Notes under the pieces: model-generated | What the model was told of the DNA's origin: nothing | The model's input: only the letters and a program-made list of their open reading frames with translations | Databases searched by the model: none | Part shown: positions 7,746 through 16,649 of the stretch, piece by piece | Layout of the letters: every line of letters starts with the position of its first letter | Numbering within the stretch: position 1 is the first letter of the stretch | Assembly: GCA_964397995.1 (NCBI GenBank) | Contig: CAYNLG010000018.1 | Span: forward strand, 1 to 55,648 | DNA length: 55,648 nt | Origin: CAYNLG01 sp964397995 | GTDB taxonomy: Bacteria; Planctomycetota; Phycisphaerae; FEN-1346 | Direction: 5' to 3' | Position numbers and translations under genes: made by a program

Positions 7746-9533
7746 GTGGGCCAGGCCACGATCCGACGACCGCAGCGGGCGCCGACGCTGATGACCGAGC
7801 CCACCCACGACACCCCAACGCGGGCCGCACCCCGGCCCGCCGGGCCGGCCGTGGTGCTGGCGGCGGCACTGCTGTGCACGTGGCTGGGCGCGTGGAGCTG
7901 GGGCACCGCCCCGACCGTCGGCGACGAGGCCCGCCACTTCCGCCGCGCCGTCAACTACTACGAGGCGCCGCTTGCCGCCATGCGCGTCGCGCGCGACCCG
8001 GCCTATCCCGCCGAGGGCCCGGGCCGCATCTGGTACCACGACCCGGCGCTCTGGCACCTCGGCCTCGCGCTGCTGTGGAAGGGCGTCGGCCAGCCGTCTC
8101 AGCTTGTGGCCCAGGCCTACCACCTCGGCTTCTTCTTCCTGCTCGTGGTCTTCACGTACTTCGTGGGCCGCGACCTCGCGGGCCGGCGGTCCGGGGTGTG
8201 GGCGGCGGCGCTGGTCGCGACCGTCCCGCTCAACCTGCTCCTGGCGACCGTCTTCTACCTGGAAGTGCCGATGCTGGCCTTCCTGGCCATGGGCCTCTTT
8301 GCGCTGCTTCGCAGGCGGCCGGTCCTGATGGGGGCGGCCCTGGCCGGCGCGGTCCTGACGAAGCACACCACGGCCACGGTGCTCGTGGTGGCGCTCGCCC
8401 CGGCGGTGGTCCTCTACCTCGGCGAGACCTGGCCCCGCCGCCTCGCCCGGGCGGCGCTGGCGGCGGCGGCGTTCGCCTTGGTGCTGCTGCCGGACCTGCT
8501 GTGGCGCCAGGACCAGTTCGGCGCGCCCTTCATCTTCCGCGACCAGCAGCCCACGATGTATCCGCTGAAAGTCGCCCAGGGCCTCACCGAGCTGCCGCCG
8601 CCCGTCCGGTCGGCCGTCGCCCTGAGCGTCCTGAACCCCGTGGTGGTCGGGCGGATGCTCGGCGCGACGGGATTGGCCGCGCTGGCGGGCGTCATCCTCG
8701 TCGGGCCCGGGGCGCTGGCGGCGATGCTCCTCCGGGCGGCGAAGGCCCGGCGGAGCCAAGGCTGGGCTGCCGGTGCCCGGGCCCTGGCCGACGACCACGC
8801 CCGGCCCTTCTGGACGGCGGCCGTACCGGGGCTCTTCTACGTCCTCGTCTTCCTGCTCATGCTCCGCGGCGCGCACGACATCCGCTACCTCCAACCCGCG
8901 ACCCTCTTCGGCGCCCTCCTGGCGGGGCCGGTCCTGGCCCGCGTCCGGCGGCCGGAAGGGGGCCTCCGCGGCGTGCGGGTGTGGCACGTGGCCGTCGCGG
9001 CCCTGGTCGGGGTGGCGGCGTGCCAGGTCCTGCTGGCCCCCGTGGTGGTGCGGCAGCGGCGGGTGCTCGACCCCGAGGTGGCCGCCGGCTACGACTGGAT
9101 CCGACGCCACACCGCCCCCGACGCCCGGTTCCTCTACCTGGAGGAGAGCCTGACGGCCCTGACGGGCCGGCCCATCTTCTGGGCGGCCGCCCTCCCGCGG
9201 TTCCTGTTCGGCGCGGACGAGGCCGACCAGGTCCTCGTCTGGGCCAGCGCCGGCCTCGACTACATCGCCATCCACCCCACCCGCCGCACCGACACCTACA
9301 GCCCCGACGCCGAGCCCATGGCCTTTCCGCGGGCGTGGATCGCCTCGCTCGAAGGGCGGCCGTACCTGGAGCGCGTCCGCCCGGAGGGCGACCTCGAGAC
9401 TACCAACGGCGTCTTCCTCGTCTACCGCATCCACTATGACCGCGCGCCCCGCGAATGGCTTGCCCCGCTGGAGGAACCCCAACGCCTGTTTCGGCCGGAA
9501 ACGCGCGGCCCCCCGGGGGGGGAGGGCCTGTGA
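7746..9533 (+). CDS. GT39/ArnT-like membrane glycosyltransferase (copy 1)
   Basis: 595 residues with about ten hydrophobic segments spread over residues 35-430 and a soluble C-terminal part. V-G-D-E-A-R-H-F after the first segment is the acidic D-E motif in the first extracytoplasmic loop of ArnT/PMT enzymes, which move a sugar from a polyprenyl-phosphate donor. GTG 7746 is chosen because AAGGAG lies ten bases upstream; an ATG at 7791 is an alternative without a clear ribosome site. It overlaps the next, related gene by four bases (GTGA). Confidence 0.87.
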   Translation: MGQATIRRPQRAPTLMTEPTHDTPTRAAPRPAGPAVVLAAALLCTWLGAWSWGTAPTVGDEARHFRRAVNYYEAPLAAMRVARDPAYPAEGPGRIWYHDPALWHLGLALLWKGVGQPSQLVAQAYHLGFFFLLVVFTYFVGRDLAGRRSGVWAAALVATVPLNLLLATVFYLEVPMLAFLAMGLFALLRRRPVLMGAALAGAVLTKHTTATVLVVALAPAVVLYLGETWPRRLARAALAAAAFALVLLPDLLWRQDQFGAPFIFRDQQPTMYPLKVAQGLTELPPPVRSAVALSVLNPVVVGRMLGATGLAALAGVILVGPGALAAMLLRAAKARRSQGWAAGARALADDHARPFWTAAVPGLFYVLVFLLMLRGAHDIRYLQPATLFGALLAGPVLARVRRPEGGLRGVRVWHVAVAALVGVAACQVLLAPVVVRQRRVLDPEVAAGYDWIRRHTAPDARFLYLEESLTALTGRPIFWAAALPRFLFGADEADQVLVWASAGLDYIAIHPTRRTDTYSPDAEPMAFPRAWIASLEGRPYLERVRPEGDLETTNGVFLVYRIHYDRAPREWLAPLEEPQRLFRPETRGPPGGEGL

Positions 9534-11092
9534 CCGACGCCGCCCACCCCGCCCGAACGTGCCTGCCGGACGCCGGGGCACCCGCCCGCGACGCGGCCGC
9601 GTCGTGGCGATGGCCGACGATCATCATCGCGGCGGCGGCGCTCGCCGTCTTCGCCGCCGGCGTGACGAGCAGCGTGGTGCGCGGCGACGAGGGGTACCAC
9701 ACTCAGTTCGCCCGCGCGTGGTATGAGCTCGGCCCGCTGAACCGGCCGACGCACAACCCGCTTTACGCCAGCGGCGAGCCGCCCGGGTACTACTACAGCA
9801 CCGAGCCCCTCTGGCCTCTCGCCCTCAGCCTAGTCTGGCACCTGACCGGTCCCGTCCAGTGGGCCGCCCAACTCTACCAGGCCGCCTTCTACGCCCTGCT
9901 GCTCGGGGCGGTCTACGGCATGGGCCGGCACCTGGCCGGGCCGCGAGGCGGGCTGGCGGCCCTGCTCGTGGCCGTGAGCGTCCCCATGTTCGGCGCGTTC
10001 TCCGTGCTGCTCTATACGGACGTGCCCGCCGCGGCGCTCATCACCCTGACGGCCTTGCTGGTGCTGCGGCGGCACATGGTGGCCGCGGGCGTCGTCCTGG
10101 GTCTGGCGTACCTGACGAAGCGGCACACACTCTTCCTCGCGCCGGGGCTGTTGCTCTGGACGGTTCTGGACGAGGGAACGTGGCGCCGGCGCCTGGCCCG
10201 CGTGCCCCTGATGCTCGGGCCGGCCCTGCTCGTCGTCCTGCCCGACACTCTGTGGCGCCGCGCCCACCTGCCGGCCCTGATCGACCCCGCGAGCATGCAG
10301 CACGTGGCCGCCCGGGCCAGGATGTTCCTCAGCCACCAGCGGCTGCCCTCGAACCTGAACAACGCGCGCGACCTGGCGGCCTACCTCGGCGCCCTGCTGC
10401 CCGCGACGGCCGTCCTCTATCTCGCCCGCCGGGCGTGGCGGCACGGGCACGGCCTGCTCTGGCTGACCGTGCTGCTCTTCCTGGCGGCGCTCGGCGTGCT
10501 CTTCACCTTCGACACCGACATCCGGTACACGATGCCGACGGTGGGGCTGGCGGTCGCGCTGGCGGCCGCGGCATGGCGGGGCGGGTGGCGCAGAACGTGG
10601 GTCCTGGGGCTCGTCGGGGCCGTGGCCTTCGCCCACCTCGGGGCCGTGGTGTGGACCGTTCATGCCCAGCGCCGGCTGACGCCGGGCCAGCACGCCGTCT
10701 TCACGTACCTGCGTGAGGAGACGCCGCCCGACGCCCTGGTCCTCTACCCCGGCGAGGTGGTGCTCACCCAGGCCCGGCGCCGCGTCGTCTGGTCCAACCT
10801 GCTGAATCCCGAGACCGGCCGCAGCGCCATCAACCCGTTCCTCCGCGCGTACGACGCCGGGCAGATCGAAGCGACCCTCCGCGCCAACGACGTCGACTAC
10901 CTCTGCATCGACGAGACGCGGATCGACGCGGCCGACAGCCGCAGCACCCTGGTGGCCGGCTACCCGCCGACCTTCGTTGCGCGGCTGCCGGAGCTGGCGT
11001 TCCTGGAGCGCGTGCCGGGGCCCTGGCCGGGCATCACCCTGTACCGTGTGCGGCCGCCGGACGCCGGCGCCGGCCGGGAGCCGGGCCCATGA
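9530..11092 (+). CDS. GT39/ArnT-like membrane glycosyltransferase (copy 2)
   Basis: 520 residues, the tandem relative of the preceding gene. V-R-G-D-E-G-Y-H-T-Q-F near residue 52 carries the acidic catalytic pair, and about nine hydrophobic segments follow. The start is GTG 9530, inside the preceding stop, with GGGAGG ahead. Lengths and loops differ from copy 1, so this is an old duplication rather than a recent one, probably with a different sugar or acceptor. It would act on the outer face of the cytoplasmic membrane. Confidence 0.87.
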   Translation: MTDAAHPARTCLPDAGAPARDAAASWRWPTIIIAAAALAVFAAGVTSSVVRGDEGYHTQFARAWYELGPLNRPTHNPLYASGEPPGYYYSTEPLWPLALSLVWHLTGPVQWAAQLYQAAFYALLLGAVYGMGRHLAGPRGGLAALLVAVSVPMFGAFSVLLYTDVPAAALITLTALLVLRRHMVAAGVVLGLAYLTKRHTLFLAPGLLLWTVLDEGTWRRRLARVPLMLGPALLVVLPDTLWRRAHLPALIDPASMQHVAARARMFLSHQRLPSNLNNARDLAAYLGALLPATAVLYLARRAWRHGHGLLWLTVLLFLAALGVLFTFDTDIRYTMPTVGLAVALAAAAWRGGWRRTWVLGLVGAVAFAHLGAVVWTVHAQRRLTPGQHAVFTYLREETPPDALVLYPGEVVLTQARRRVVWSNLLNPETGRSAINPFLRAYDAGQIEATLRANDVDYLCIDETRIDAADSRSTLVAGYPPTFVARLPELAFLERVPGPWPGITLYRVRPPDAGAGREPGP

Positions 11093-11117
11093 CCACGCCG
11101 CACCGGGGGGCGTGCCG

Positions 11118-12611
11118 ATGACCGGAACCGAAGCGGGCCAGGTCGCGCGGCGATTCGTCGGCAACACCCTCTACCTGCAGGGGGCGGTGCTCGTCAGCGG
11201 CCTCGGCGTCGCCGGCGCCCAGTTCATCGCCGCCCGCATGCTCACCGGCCCCGACGGCGACACCGCCGACTACGACGCCTACGTCCTCACCGTCAGCCTC
11301 GGATGCCTCCTGCTCGCCCTGTGCGACCTCGGCGTCACCCAGGGCGTCACGCGCCTGGTCGCGTCGCTCCTCGGCCACGGCCGCCGCCACCAGGCGCTCC
11401 GGGTGGCGGTGCGCGGCATGGGAATCTCGGGGGTGACGTCCGGGGCGGCGGCGCTGGTCCTGTGGCTCGGGGCGGGGTGGCTGGCGCGGTTGCTGCGCGC
11501 GCCGGAGGCGGCGCCGCTGGTGGCCCTCTCGGCCCTCTGGATGGTGCCGCCCGCCCTCGTCCGCGTCCAGACGGCCCTCTTCGACGGCTTCCAGCGCATG
11601 AAGTACACGCTGGCCGCGAGCCTCGTCCGCGAGCCGGTCAAGATCGCCGTCTTCGGCGTGCTCATCCTCGCGGGGTTCACCCTGCGGGGGGCCATCCTCG
11701 GCTGGGTCGTCTGGGCCGGGGTGACGCTGGTCCTGACCACGGCCGTCTTCGCCGTCTTCGTTCGCCGCCAGGGCCTGATGCTGGCCGGCGCCGGCCCGTG
11801 GGACGGCGAAGGCCTCCTCGCCCACAGCCGGTACCTGTACCTGCCGGCGATCAGCGTGGTGATCCTGCCGGCGGGGCTGCGGCTGATGGTGAGCCGGTTC
11901 AGCCCGGCGGGGGGCGTGGGGATGTTTGACCTTGCCCACAGCCTGGCCATGTACTCGATGCTGCTGCTGCTGCCGATCGCCCAGGCGCTCCTGCCGGCCG
12001 CTTCCCACGCCCACAGCCGCCGCCTCCCCATGGCCGACCTCGCCCGGCGCGGCACGCGTGTGGTCGGCTTCATCGCCTTCGGTGCCCTGGTGTTTCATGC
12101 CCTCGTGGGGGGCCGCATCCTGGGCCTCTATTCCAGTGTCTACCGCGACGCCAAGGTCTTCCTCGTGGTCGCCGTCATCGCCACCTACTTCGAGTCCTAT
12201 AAGGTCATCACGGGGCCGATGCTGCAGGGCGCGCGGCAGGCGCGGACGTCGACGTGGATCGAGGTCGTGCGTCTGGTCGTGACGTTCGGCGCCGCCGTGC
12301 CACTGACGCGCCACTTCGGGGGTTTGGGCACCGCCGAGGCGCTGCTCCTCGGGTGCCTGACGAGCGCGGTGCTCCAGTTCGCGGCGGTGCACCGGCATCT
12401 GGGCGTCAACTGCTGGAGCCAGGCGCTCTGGCCCACCGTCTGGGGGGCGCTGCTGGTGGCGGGGATGATCTGCGACCGCGTCGGCCCCGCCCTGGCGCTG
12501 GTGGCGGTGCTGATGCTGGCGCGGCCGCCGCTGCGCCTTGACGAGGTCCGGGCCCTCTGGCGAAGATGGCGCGACCGCCACCGGCCGGTGGACACCGGTC
12601 CCGAGCGGTGA
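11118..12611 (+). CDS. Polysaccharide flippase (Wzx/MATE-like)
   Basis: 497 residues with 12-14 predicted membrane segments across the whole length, beginning with F-V-G-N-T-L-Y-L-Q-G and containing an early G-C-L-L-L-A-L-C-D-L-G-V-T-Q-G segment, the pattern of the oligosaccharide flippase family. It would move a lipid-linked oligosaccharide across the membrane, supplying the ArnT-like enzymes upstream. ATG 11118 is taken because the hydrophobic core begins about 15 residues later; the longer upstream frame overlaps the previous gene. Confidence 0.88.
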   Translation: MTGTEAGQVARRFVGNTLYLQGAVLVSGLGVAGAQFIAARMLTGPDGDTADYDAYVLTVSLGCLLLALCDLGVTQGVTRLVASLLGHGRRHQALRVAVRGMGISGVTSGAAALVLWLGAGWLARLLRAPEAAPLVALSALWMVPPALVRVQTALFDGFQRMKYTLAASLVREPVKIAVFGVLILAGFTLRGAILGWVVWAGVTLVLTTAVFAVFVRRQGLMLAGAGPWDGEGLLAHSRYLYLPAISVVILPAGLRLMVSRFSPAGGVGMFDLAHSLAMYSMLLLLPIAQALLPAASHAHSRRLPMADLARRGTRVVGFIAFGALVFHALVGGRILGLYSSVYRDAKVFLVVAVIATYFESYKVITGPMLQGARQARTSTWIEVVRLVVTFGAAVPLTRHFGGLGTAEALLLGCLTSAVLQFAAVHRHLGVNCWSQALWPTVWGALLVAGMICDRVGPALALVAVLMLARPPLRLDEVRALWRRWRDRHRPVDTGPER

Positions 12612-12617
12612 TAGGCT
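12589..12617 (+). promoter_or_regulatory. Predicted internal promoter before the second acyltransferase
   Basis: TGGACA (12589-12594), 17-base spacer, TAGGCT (12612-12617). It overlaps the end of the flippase gene, 43 bases before the ATG at 12661. Confidence 0.5.
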
Positions 12618-12660
12618 GGGCCCCCCGGCAACGAACGATCGCCCCACGGACCCCGCGCCG

Positions 12661-13140
12661 ATGAAATGGCTCATCACCATCCTGGGTACGCTCCTGTGGC
12701 AGGTGAAGCGCGTGCGCTATGCCCTGCGGCTGGCGGCGTACCGGCGGCTCGGGGCCACCATCGGCCGGCGCGTCCGCCTGTACGGCCACATCGACGGCGT
12801 CAACCCGCACCAGGTCACCATCGGCGACAACACGGTCCTGGGGCTCGGGGCGCGCGTCATCGCCCATGGTCCCATCCGGGGCCCGCAGCCCGTCCGCATC
12901 GGCCGCAACTGCTTCATCGGCTACGGCGCCCTCATCCTGCCCGGGGTGACCGTCGGCGACGACTGCATCATCGGCGCCGGCGCGGTCGTGACGCGCGACG
13001 TGCCGCCCGGCTCCGTGGCCGCCGGGAACCCCGCCCGGGTCCTGCGCCCCCGCGACCCCGACGAACTCCGCCGCACCGTCGCCCTCATCGAGCAGGGCAA
13101 ACCCGTCGGGGCCGCGCCCGAGGAGGAGGCGGCCCCGTGA
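12661..13140 (+). CDS. Left-handed beta-helix acyltransferase (copy 2)
   Basis: 159 residues. After a short hydrophobic, basic N-terminus (M-K-W-L-I-T-I-L-G) the hexapeptide repeats run from about residue 30 to 125 (V-T-I-G-D-N-T-V-L-G; V-T-V-G-D-D-C-I-I-G-A-G-A-V-V), closing with V-A-A-G-N-P-A-R-V-L. This is a serine/sugar O-acetyltransferase type. The N-terminus suggests loose membrane association. It overlaps the next gene by four bases (GTGA). Confidence 0.92.
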   Translation: MKWLITILGTLLWQVKRVRYALRLAAYRRLGATIGRRVRLYGHIDGVNPHQVTIGDNTVLGLGARVIAHGPIRGPQPVRIGRNCFIGYGALILPGVTVGDDCIIGAGAVVTRDVPPGSVAAGNPARVLRPRDPDELRRTVALIEQGKPVGAAPEEEAAP

Positions 13141-14777
13141 GCGACGCCGCGACGACCCGCCTGGTCATCCTCGGCCTCGATGGCGCCACGATGGACGTTG
13201 CCGGCCCGATGATGGAGCGCGGCGAGCTGCCGGTGCTCGCGCGGGTGGCCCGCGACGGCGCGAGCGGCACCCTCCGCTCCAGTCCCGTCCCGGTCAGCCC
13301 GTGCGCCTGGACCTCCATCACGACGGGCGTCAACCCGGCCCGCCACGGCATCTTCGACTTCTGCCGCCGCGAGCCCGGCTCTTACCGCATCGGCGTCGTC
13401 AGCGACCGTGCCGTCCGGGCCAAGCGCCTCTGGCATCACGTCGGCGATGCCGGCCTCGCGAGCCTCGTCACCAACGTCCCCGCCACCTACCCGCCGCGCC
13501 CCCTCCGGGGCGGCCTCGTCGCGGGCCTGCTCACGCCGTCGCTGAAGGCCCGGTTTACCGAGCCGGAGACGCTGGCGGCCGAGTTGCTCGAGGCCGTGCC
13601 GGACTACCGCGTCTCGACGGACGTGGTCTTCGACCCGACGCGGCCGGTGCAGTACGCGGCCGGCGTGGCGGCCGTCTTCGAGGCCCGCGAGCGGGCGATC
13701 CGGTTCCTCCACGAGCGCCATGCGGCGGCCTTCGAGATGCACGTCGCGATGCTTCTCGACCACGGCCAGCACAAGCTCTGGCGCGACCCGCGCGAGCTCT
13801 TCGCCCCGGACGCCGCCGCCAGCCCCTTCGTCCACGACCTCTACCGGCGCGCCGACGCCTTCGTCGGCCGCATGCTCGACCTCTACGGCCCGGACACCAC
13901 CGTCCTCATCCTCTCGGACCACGGGTTCGGGCCGCTCGACGGGGTGTTGCGGACGAACCGGTGGCTGGTCCGCGAGGGGTTCCTGACGCTCAAGGCCTCC
14001 TGGACGCTGGCCGCCAAGAAGTGGCTCGCCCGGACGGACCTCGCCACGCGGACCTTCCGGCTGATGCAGCGCGTCGGCCTCGGGGGGGTCGGCAGGCTCG
14101 TCCCGAAGGGCGTCCAGCACGCCGTGGCCACCAGCGGCATCAGCTTCGACGACGTCGACTGGTCCCGGACCCGGGCCTACGCCTACGGCGAGTTCGGCCA
14201 GCTCTTCGTGAACCTGAAGGGCCGCGAGCCCGAGGGCACCGTCGAGCCGGGCGCCGAGTACGAGGCGCTGCTTGCCGACCTTGGCGAGCGTCTCGGCCGC
14301 CTGCGCGACCCCGCGAGCGGCGAGCCCCTCGTCCCCGAGGTCCGCCGCAAGGACGAGCTCTACGCGGGGCCGCTCCTCGGCGAGGCCCCGGACCTGACGT
14401 TCGCCATCGGCGGCAACCGGTACGACGCGTCGGTCGCCTTCGGCTTCGAGCAAGAGGACGTGCTCGGCGGGCCGGAGTTCCACGACAGCGGCAGCCACCG
14501 GGCCGAGGGTATCCTGCTCGCGCTCGGGCCGACCGTCCGGGCCGGCCACCGCATCGAGGGCGCCGGCGTCCACGACGTCACGCCCACCGCCCTCCACCTG
14601 ATGGGCCTGCCCGTCCCGGATGACTTGGACGGGCGGGTGCTGGCCGAGATGATGAGCGACGCGCGGCCGGTGGTGTCGGCGGGGGCGGGCGGCGCGGCAT
14701 CGGCGCCGGCCGAGCCGACCGAGGAGGACATGTCGGCCGTCGAGGAACGCCTCCGATCCCTGGGGTACATGGACTGA
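13137..14777 (+). CDS. Alkaline-phosphatase-superfamily phosphodiesterase/phosphotransferase
   Basis: 546 residues. The N-terminal L-V-I-L-G-L-D-G-A-T contains the first metal ligand, C-A-W-T-S-I-T-T-G the nucleophile region, and L-I-L-S-D-H-G-F-G-P the D-H metal pair, as in type I phosphodiesterase/nucleotide pyrophosphatase proteins. There is no signal peptide. It sits between an acyltransferase and an AsnB enzyme in a glycan operon, a common place for this uncharacterised group, which may process nucleotide-sugars or transfer a phospho-substituent. The start is GTG 13137, overlapping the preceding stop. Confidence 0.85.
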   Translation: MSDAATTRLVILGLDGATMDVAGPMMERGELPVLARVARDGASGTLRSSPVPVSPCAWTSITTGVNPARHGIFDFCRREPGSYRIGVVSDRAVRAKRLWHHVGDAGLASLVTNVPATYPPRPLRGGLVAGLLTPSLKARFTEPETLAAELLEAVPDYRVSTDVVFDPTRPVQYAAGVAAVFEARERAIRFLHERHAAAFEMHVAMLLDHGQHKLWRDPRELFAPDAAASPFVHDLYRRADAFVGRMLDLYGPDTTVLILSDHGFGPLDGVLRTNRWLVREGFLTLKASWTLAAKKWLARTDLATRTFRLMQRVGLGGVGRLVPKGVQHAVATSGISFDDVDWSRTRAYAYGEFGQLFVNLKGREPEGTVEPGAEYEALLADLGERLGRLRDPASGEPLVPEVRRKDELYAGPLLGEAPDLTFAIGGNRYDASVAFGFEQEDVLGGPEFHDSGSHRAEGILLALGPTVRAGHRIEGAGVHDVTPTALHLMGLPVPDDLDGRVLAEMMSDARPVVSAGAGGAASAPAEPTEEDMSAVEERLRSLGYMD

Positions 14778-14780
14778 CGG

Positions 14781-16649
14781 ATGTGCGGCATCGCGGGGTT
14801 CAACTGGGAAGACCCGGCCCTTGGCGGCCGGATGAACGCCCTCCAGGCCCATCGCGGCCCGGACGGGGCGGGGCTGCGCGCGGCGGGGGGCGTGACGCTG
14901 GCCCACCGGCGGCTCGCCATCGTCGACCTCTCCGAGGCCGGCGCCCAGCCGATGCCGAACGAGGACGAGACCCTCTGGCTCGTCTATAACGGCGAGATCT
15001 ACAACGCCCCGGACCTGGCCGCCGAACTCACCGCCGCCGGCCACCGCTTCCGCAGCCGCACCGACACCGAGGTCATCCTCCACGCCTACGAGCAGTGGGG
15101 CCCGGACTGCGTCGCCCGGTTCAACGGCCAGTTCGCCTTCTGCCTGCAGGACGGGCCGCGCGGCCGCCTGTTCCTCGCCCGCGACCGGTTCGGCATCAAG
15201 CCGCTGCACTGGTGGCAGGCGGGGGAGCGGTTCGTCTTCGCCTCCGAGCTCAAGGCCCTCCTGGCCTGCCCGGAGGTGCCCCGCCGGCCCGACGACCTGG
15301 CCGTCTACGACTACCTCGCTTTCAACTGCTACAACCACACCGACGGGACCTTCTTCGAGGGCGTGCAGGCCGTGCGGCCGGGGGAGCGGCTGCTCTACGA
15401 CCTGCGGACGCACGCCCTGCGCCGCGAGCGGTTCTACGAGATTCCCCTCGGCCGCCCGCGCGACCCCGGCCTGGACGAGGCCGCCGCCGGCTTCCGCGAC
15501 CGATTCTACGACGCTATCGTCCTCCGTCTCGTCCGGGCCGACGTCGAGGTCGGCTCCTGCCTCTCCGGCGGGCTCGATTCCTCGAGCATCGTCTGCGGCC
15601 TGCACGACGCCGAGCCGGCCCTGGCGCGCGGCCACAAGACGTTCAGCCTGACCTTTCCGGAGACGCCGGCGGTGGACGAGTCGCGGTACGTCGACGCCGT
15701 CGTCGCCCGGACGGGCGTGGACTCGAAGCGGACCACCTCCGACGACACCCGTCTCATCGCCGATATCCAGCGCCTCGTCTACCACCAGGACGAGCCCTTC
15801 GGCGGGCCCAGCATCTACGGCCAGTGGGAGGTCATGCGCCTGGCCGCCCACCACCGCATCAAGGTCCTCCTCGACGGCCAGGGCGGCGACGAACTCCTCG
15901 CCGGGTACTTCTTCTTCTACGGGTACCACTTCCTGGAGCTGCTCGTGGGCGGCCGCCTTGGGGAACTCGCGCGGGAGGTGGCGGCGTACCGTCGGCGGCA
16001 CCCGGGCCTGTGGGACGGGCTGCTGAGCCCGGCGCTCCTGCTCGCGCCGCGGCCGCTGAAGCGGCGCATGACGCGGCGCTGGCTGAACGTGCCGCTCGCG
16101 CCGGACTTCGCCCGCACCGCCGGCCCGCGGAGCACCGTGCCGGCCGGCATGTACAGCCGCATGACCCTGAACGAGGCCCTCAAGCGCCGCTTCGAAGCCT
16201 CCCTGCCGCAACTCCTCCGCGAGGAGGACCGCAACGCCATGGCGTACTCCATCGAGTCGCGCCTGCCGCTGCTCGACCACCGCCTCGTCGAGTTCACGAT
16301 GAACCTCGCGGGCGGGTACAAGATCCATCGTGGGCACACGAAGTACGTGCTCCGCGAGGCGCTGCGGGGCGTGCTGCCGGAGGCGATCCGCACGCGGGCG
16401 GGGAAGCTCGGCTTCGGGACGCCCATCTCGGAGTGGCTGCGCCGGCCGGACGTGGATGCCTGGATGCGCGACCTGCTGGGGTCGGATGCCTTCGCCGGGC
16501 GGGGCTACTTCGACGCCGCCGCCCTGCGCCGCCACGTCGACGACCACCAGGCCGGCCGCACCGACCACTACCAGACGCTCTGGAAGGCGCTGAACCTGGA
16601 GTTGTGGCTGCGGCGGTTTATCGATCCGCCGTCGGTGTCGCCGCCGTAG
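14781..16649 (+). CDS. asnB: Glutamine-hydrolysing asparagine synthase-like amidotransferase
   Basis: 622 residues. M-C-G-I-A-G-F provides the N-terminal nucleophile Cys2 of the glutaminase domain (1-200). The synthetase domain has the pyrophosphate loop S-G-G-L-D-S-S-S at 262-269 and D-G-Q-G-G-D-E-L-L further on. In surface-glycan clusters, including exosortase-linked ones, AsnB paralogues are thought to amidate sugar carboxyl groups rather than make asparagine. The start is three bases after the previous stop, so it is co-transcribed. Its last 32 bases overlap the convergent radical SAM gene. Confidence 0.92.
   Translation: MCGIAGFNWEDPALGGRMNALQAHRGPDGAGLRAAGGVTLAHRRLAIVDLSEAGAQPMPNEDETLWLVYNGEIYNAPDLAAELTAAGHRFRSRTDTEVILHAYEQWGPDCVARFNGQFAFCLQDGPRGRLFLARDRFGIKPLHWWQAGERFVFASELKALLACPEVPRRPDDLAVYDYLAFNCYNHTDGTFFEGVQAVRPGERLLYDLRTHALRRERFYEIPLGRPRDPGLDEAAAGFRDRFYDAIVLRLVRADVEVGSCLSGGLDSSSIVCGLHDAEPALARGHKTFSLTFPETPAVDESRYVDAVVARTGVDSKRTTSDDTRLIADIQRLVYHQDEPFGGPSIYGQWEVMRLAAHHRIKVLLDGQGGDELLAGYFFFYGYHFLELLVGGRLGELAREVAAYRRRHPGLWDGLLSPALLLAPRPLKRRMTRRWLNVPLAPDFARTAGPRSTVPAGMYSRMTLNEALKRRFEASLPQLLREEDRNAMAYSIESRLPLLDHRLVEFTMNLAGGYKIHRGHTKYVLREALRGVLPEAIRTRAGKLGFGTPISEWLRRPDVDAWMRDLLGSDAFAGRGYFDAAALRRHVDDHQAGRTDHYQTLWKALNLELWLRRFIDPPSVSPP

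Noticed and set aside
7536..9581. Minus-strand open frame of 681 codons rich in Arg, Gly and Gln
   Set aside because: Complement of the GT39 gene; low-complexity translation and no start signal.
12921..16568. Minus-strand open frame of 1215 codons
   Set aside because: It lies opposite three genes with unmistakable motifs (acyltransferase, phosphodiesterase, AsnB). Long shadow frames are expected at this GC content.
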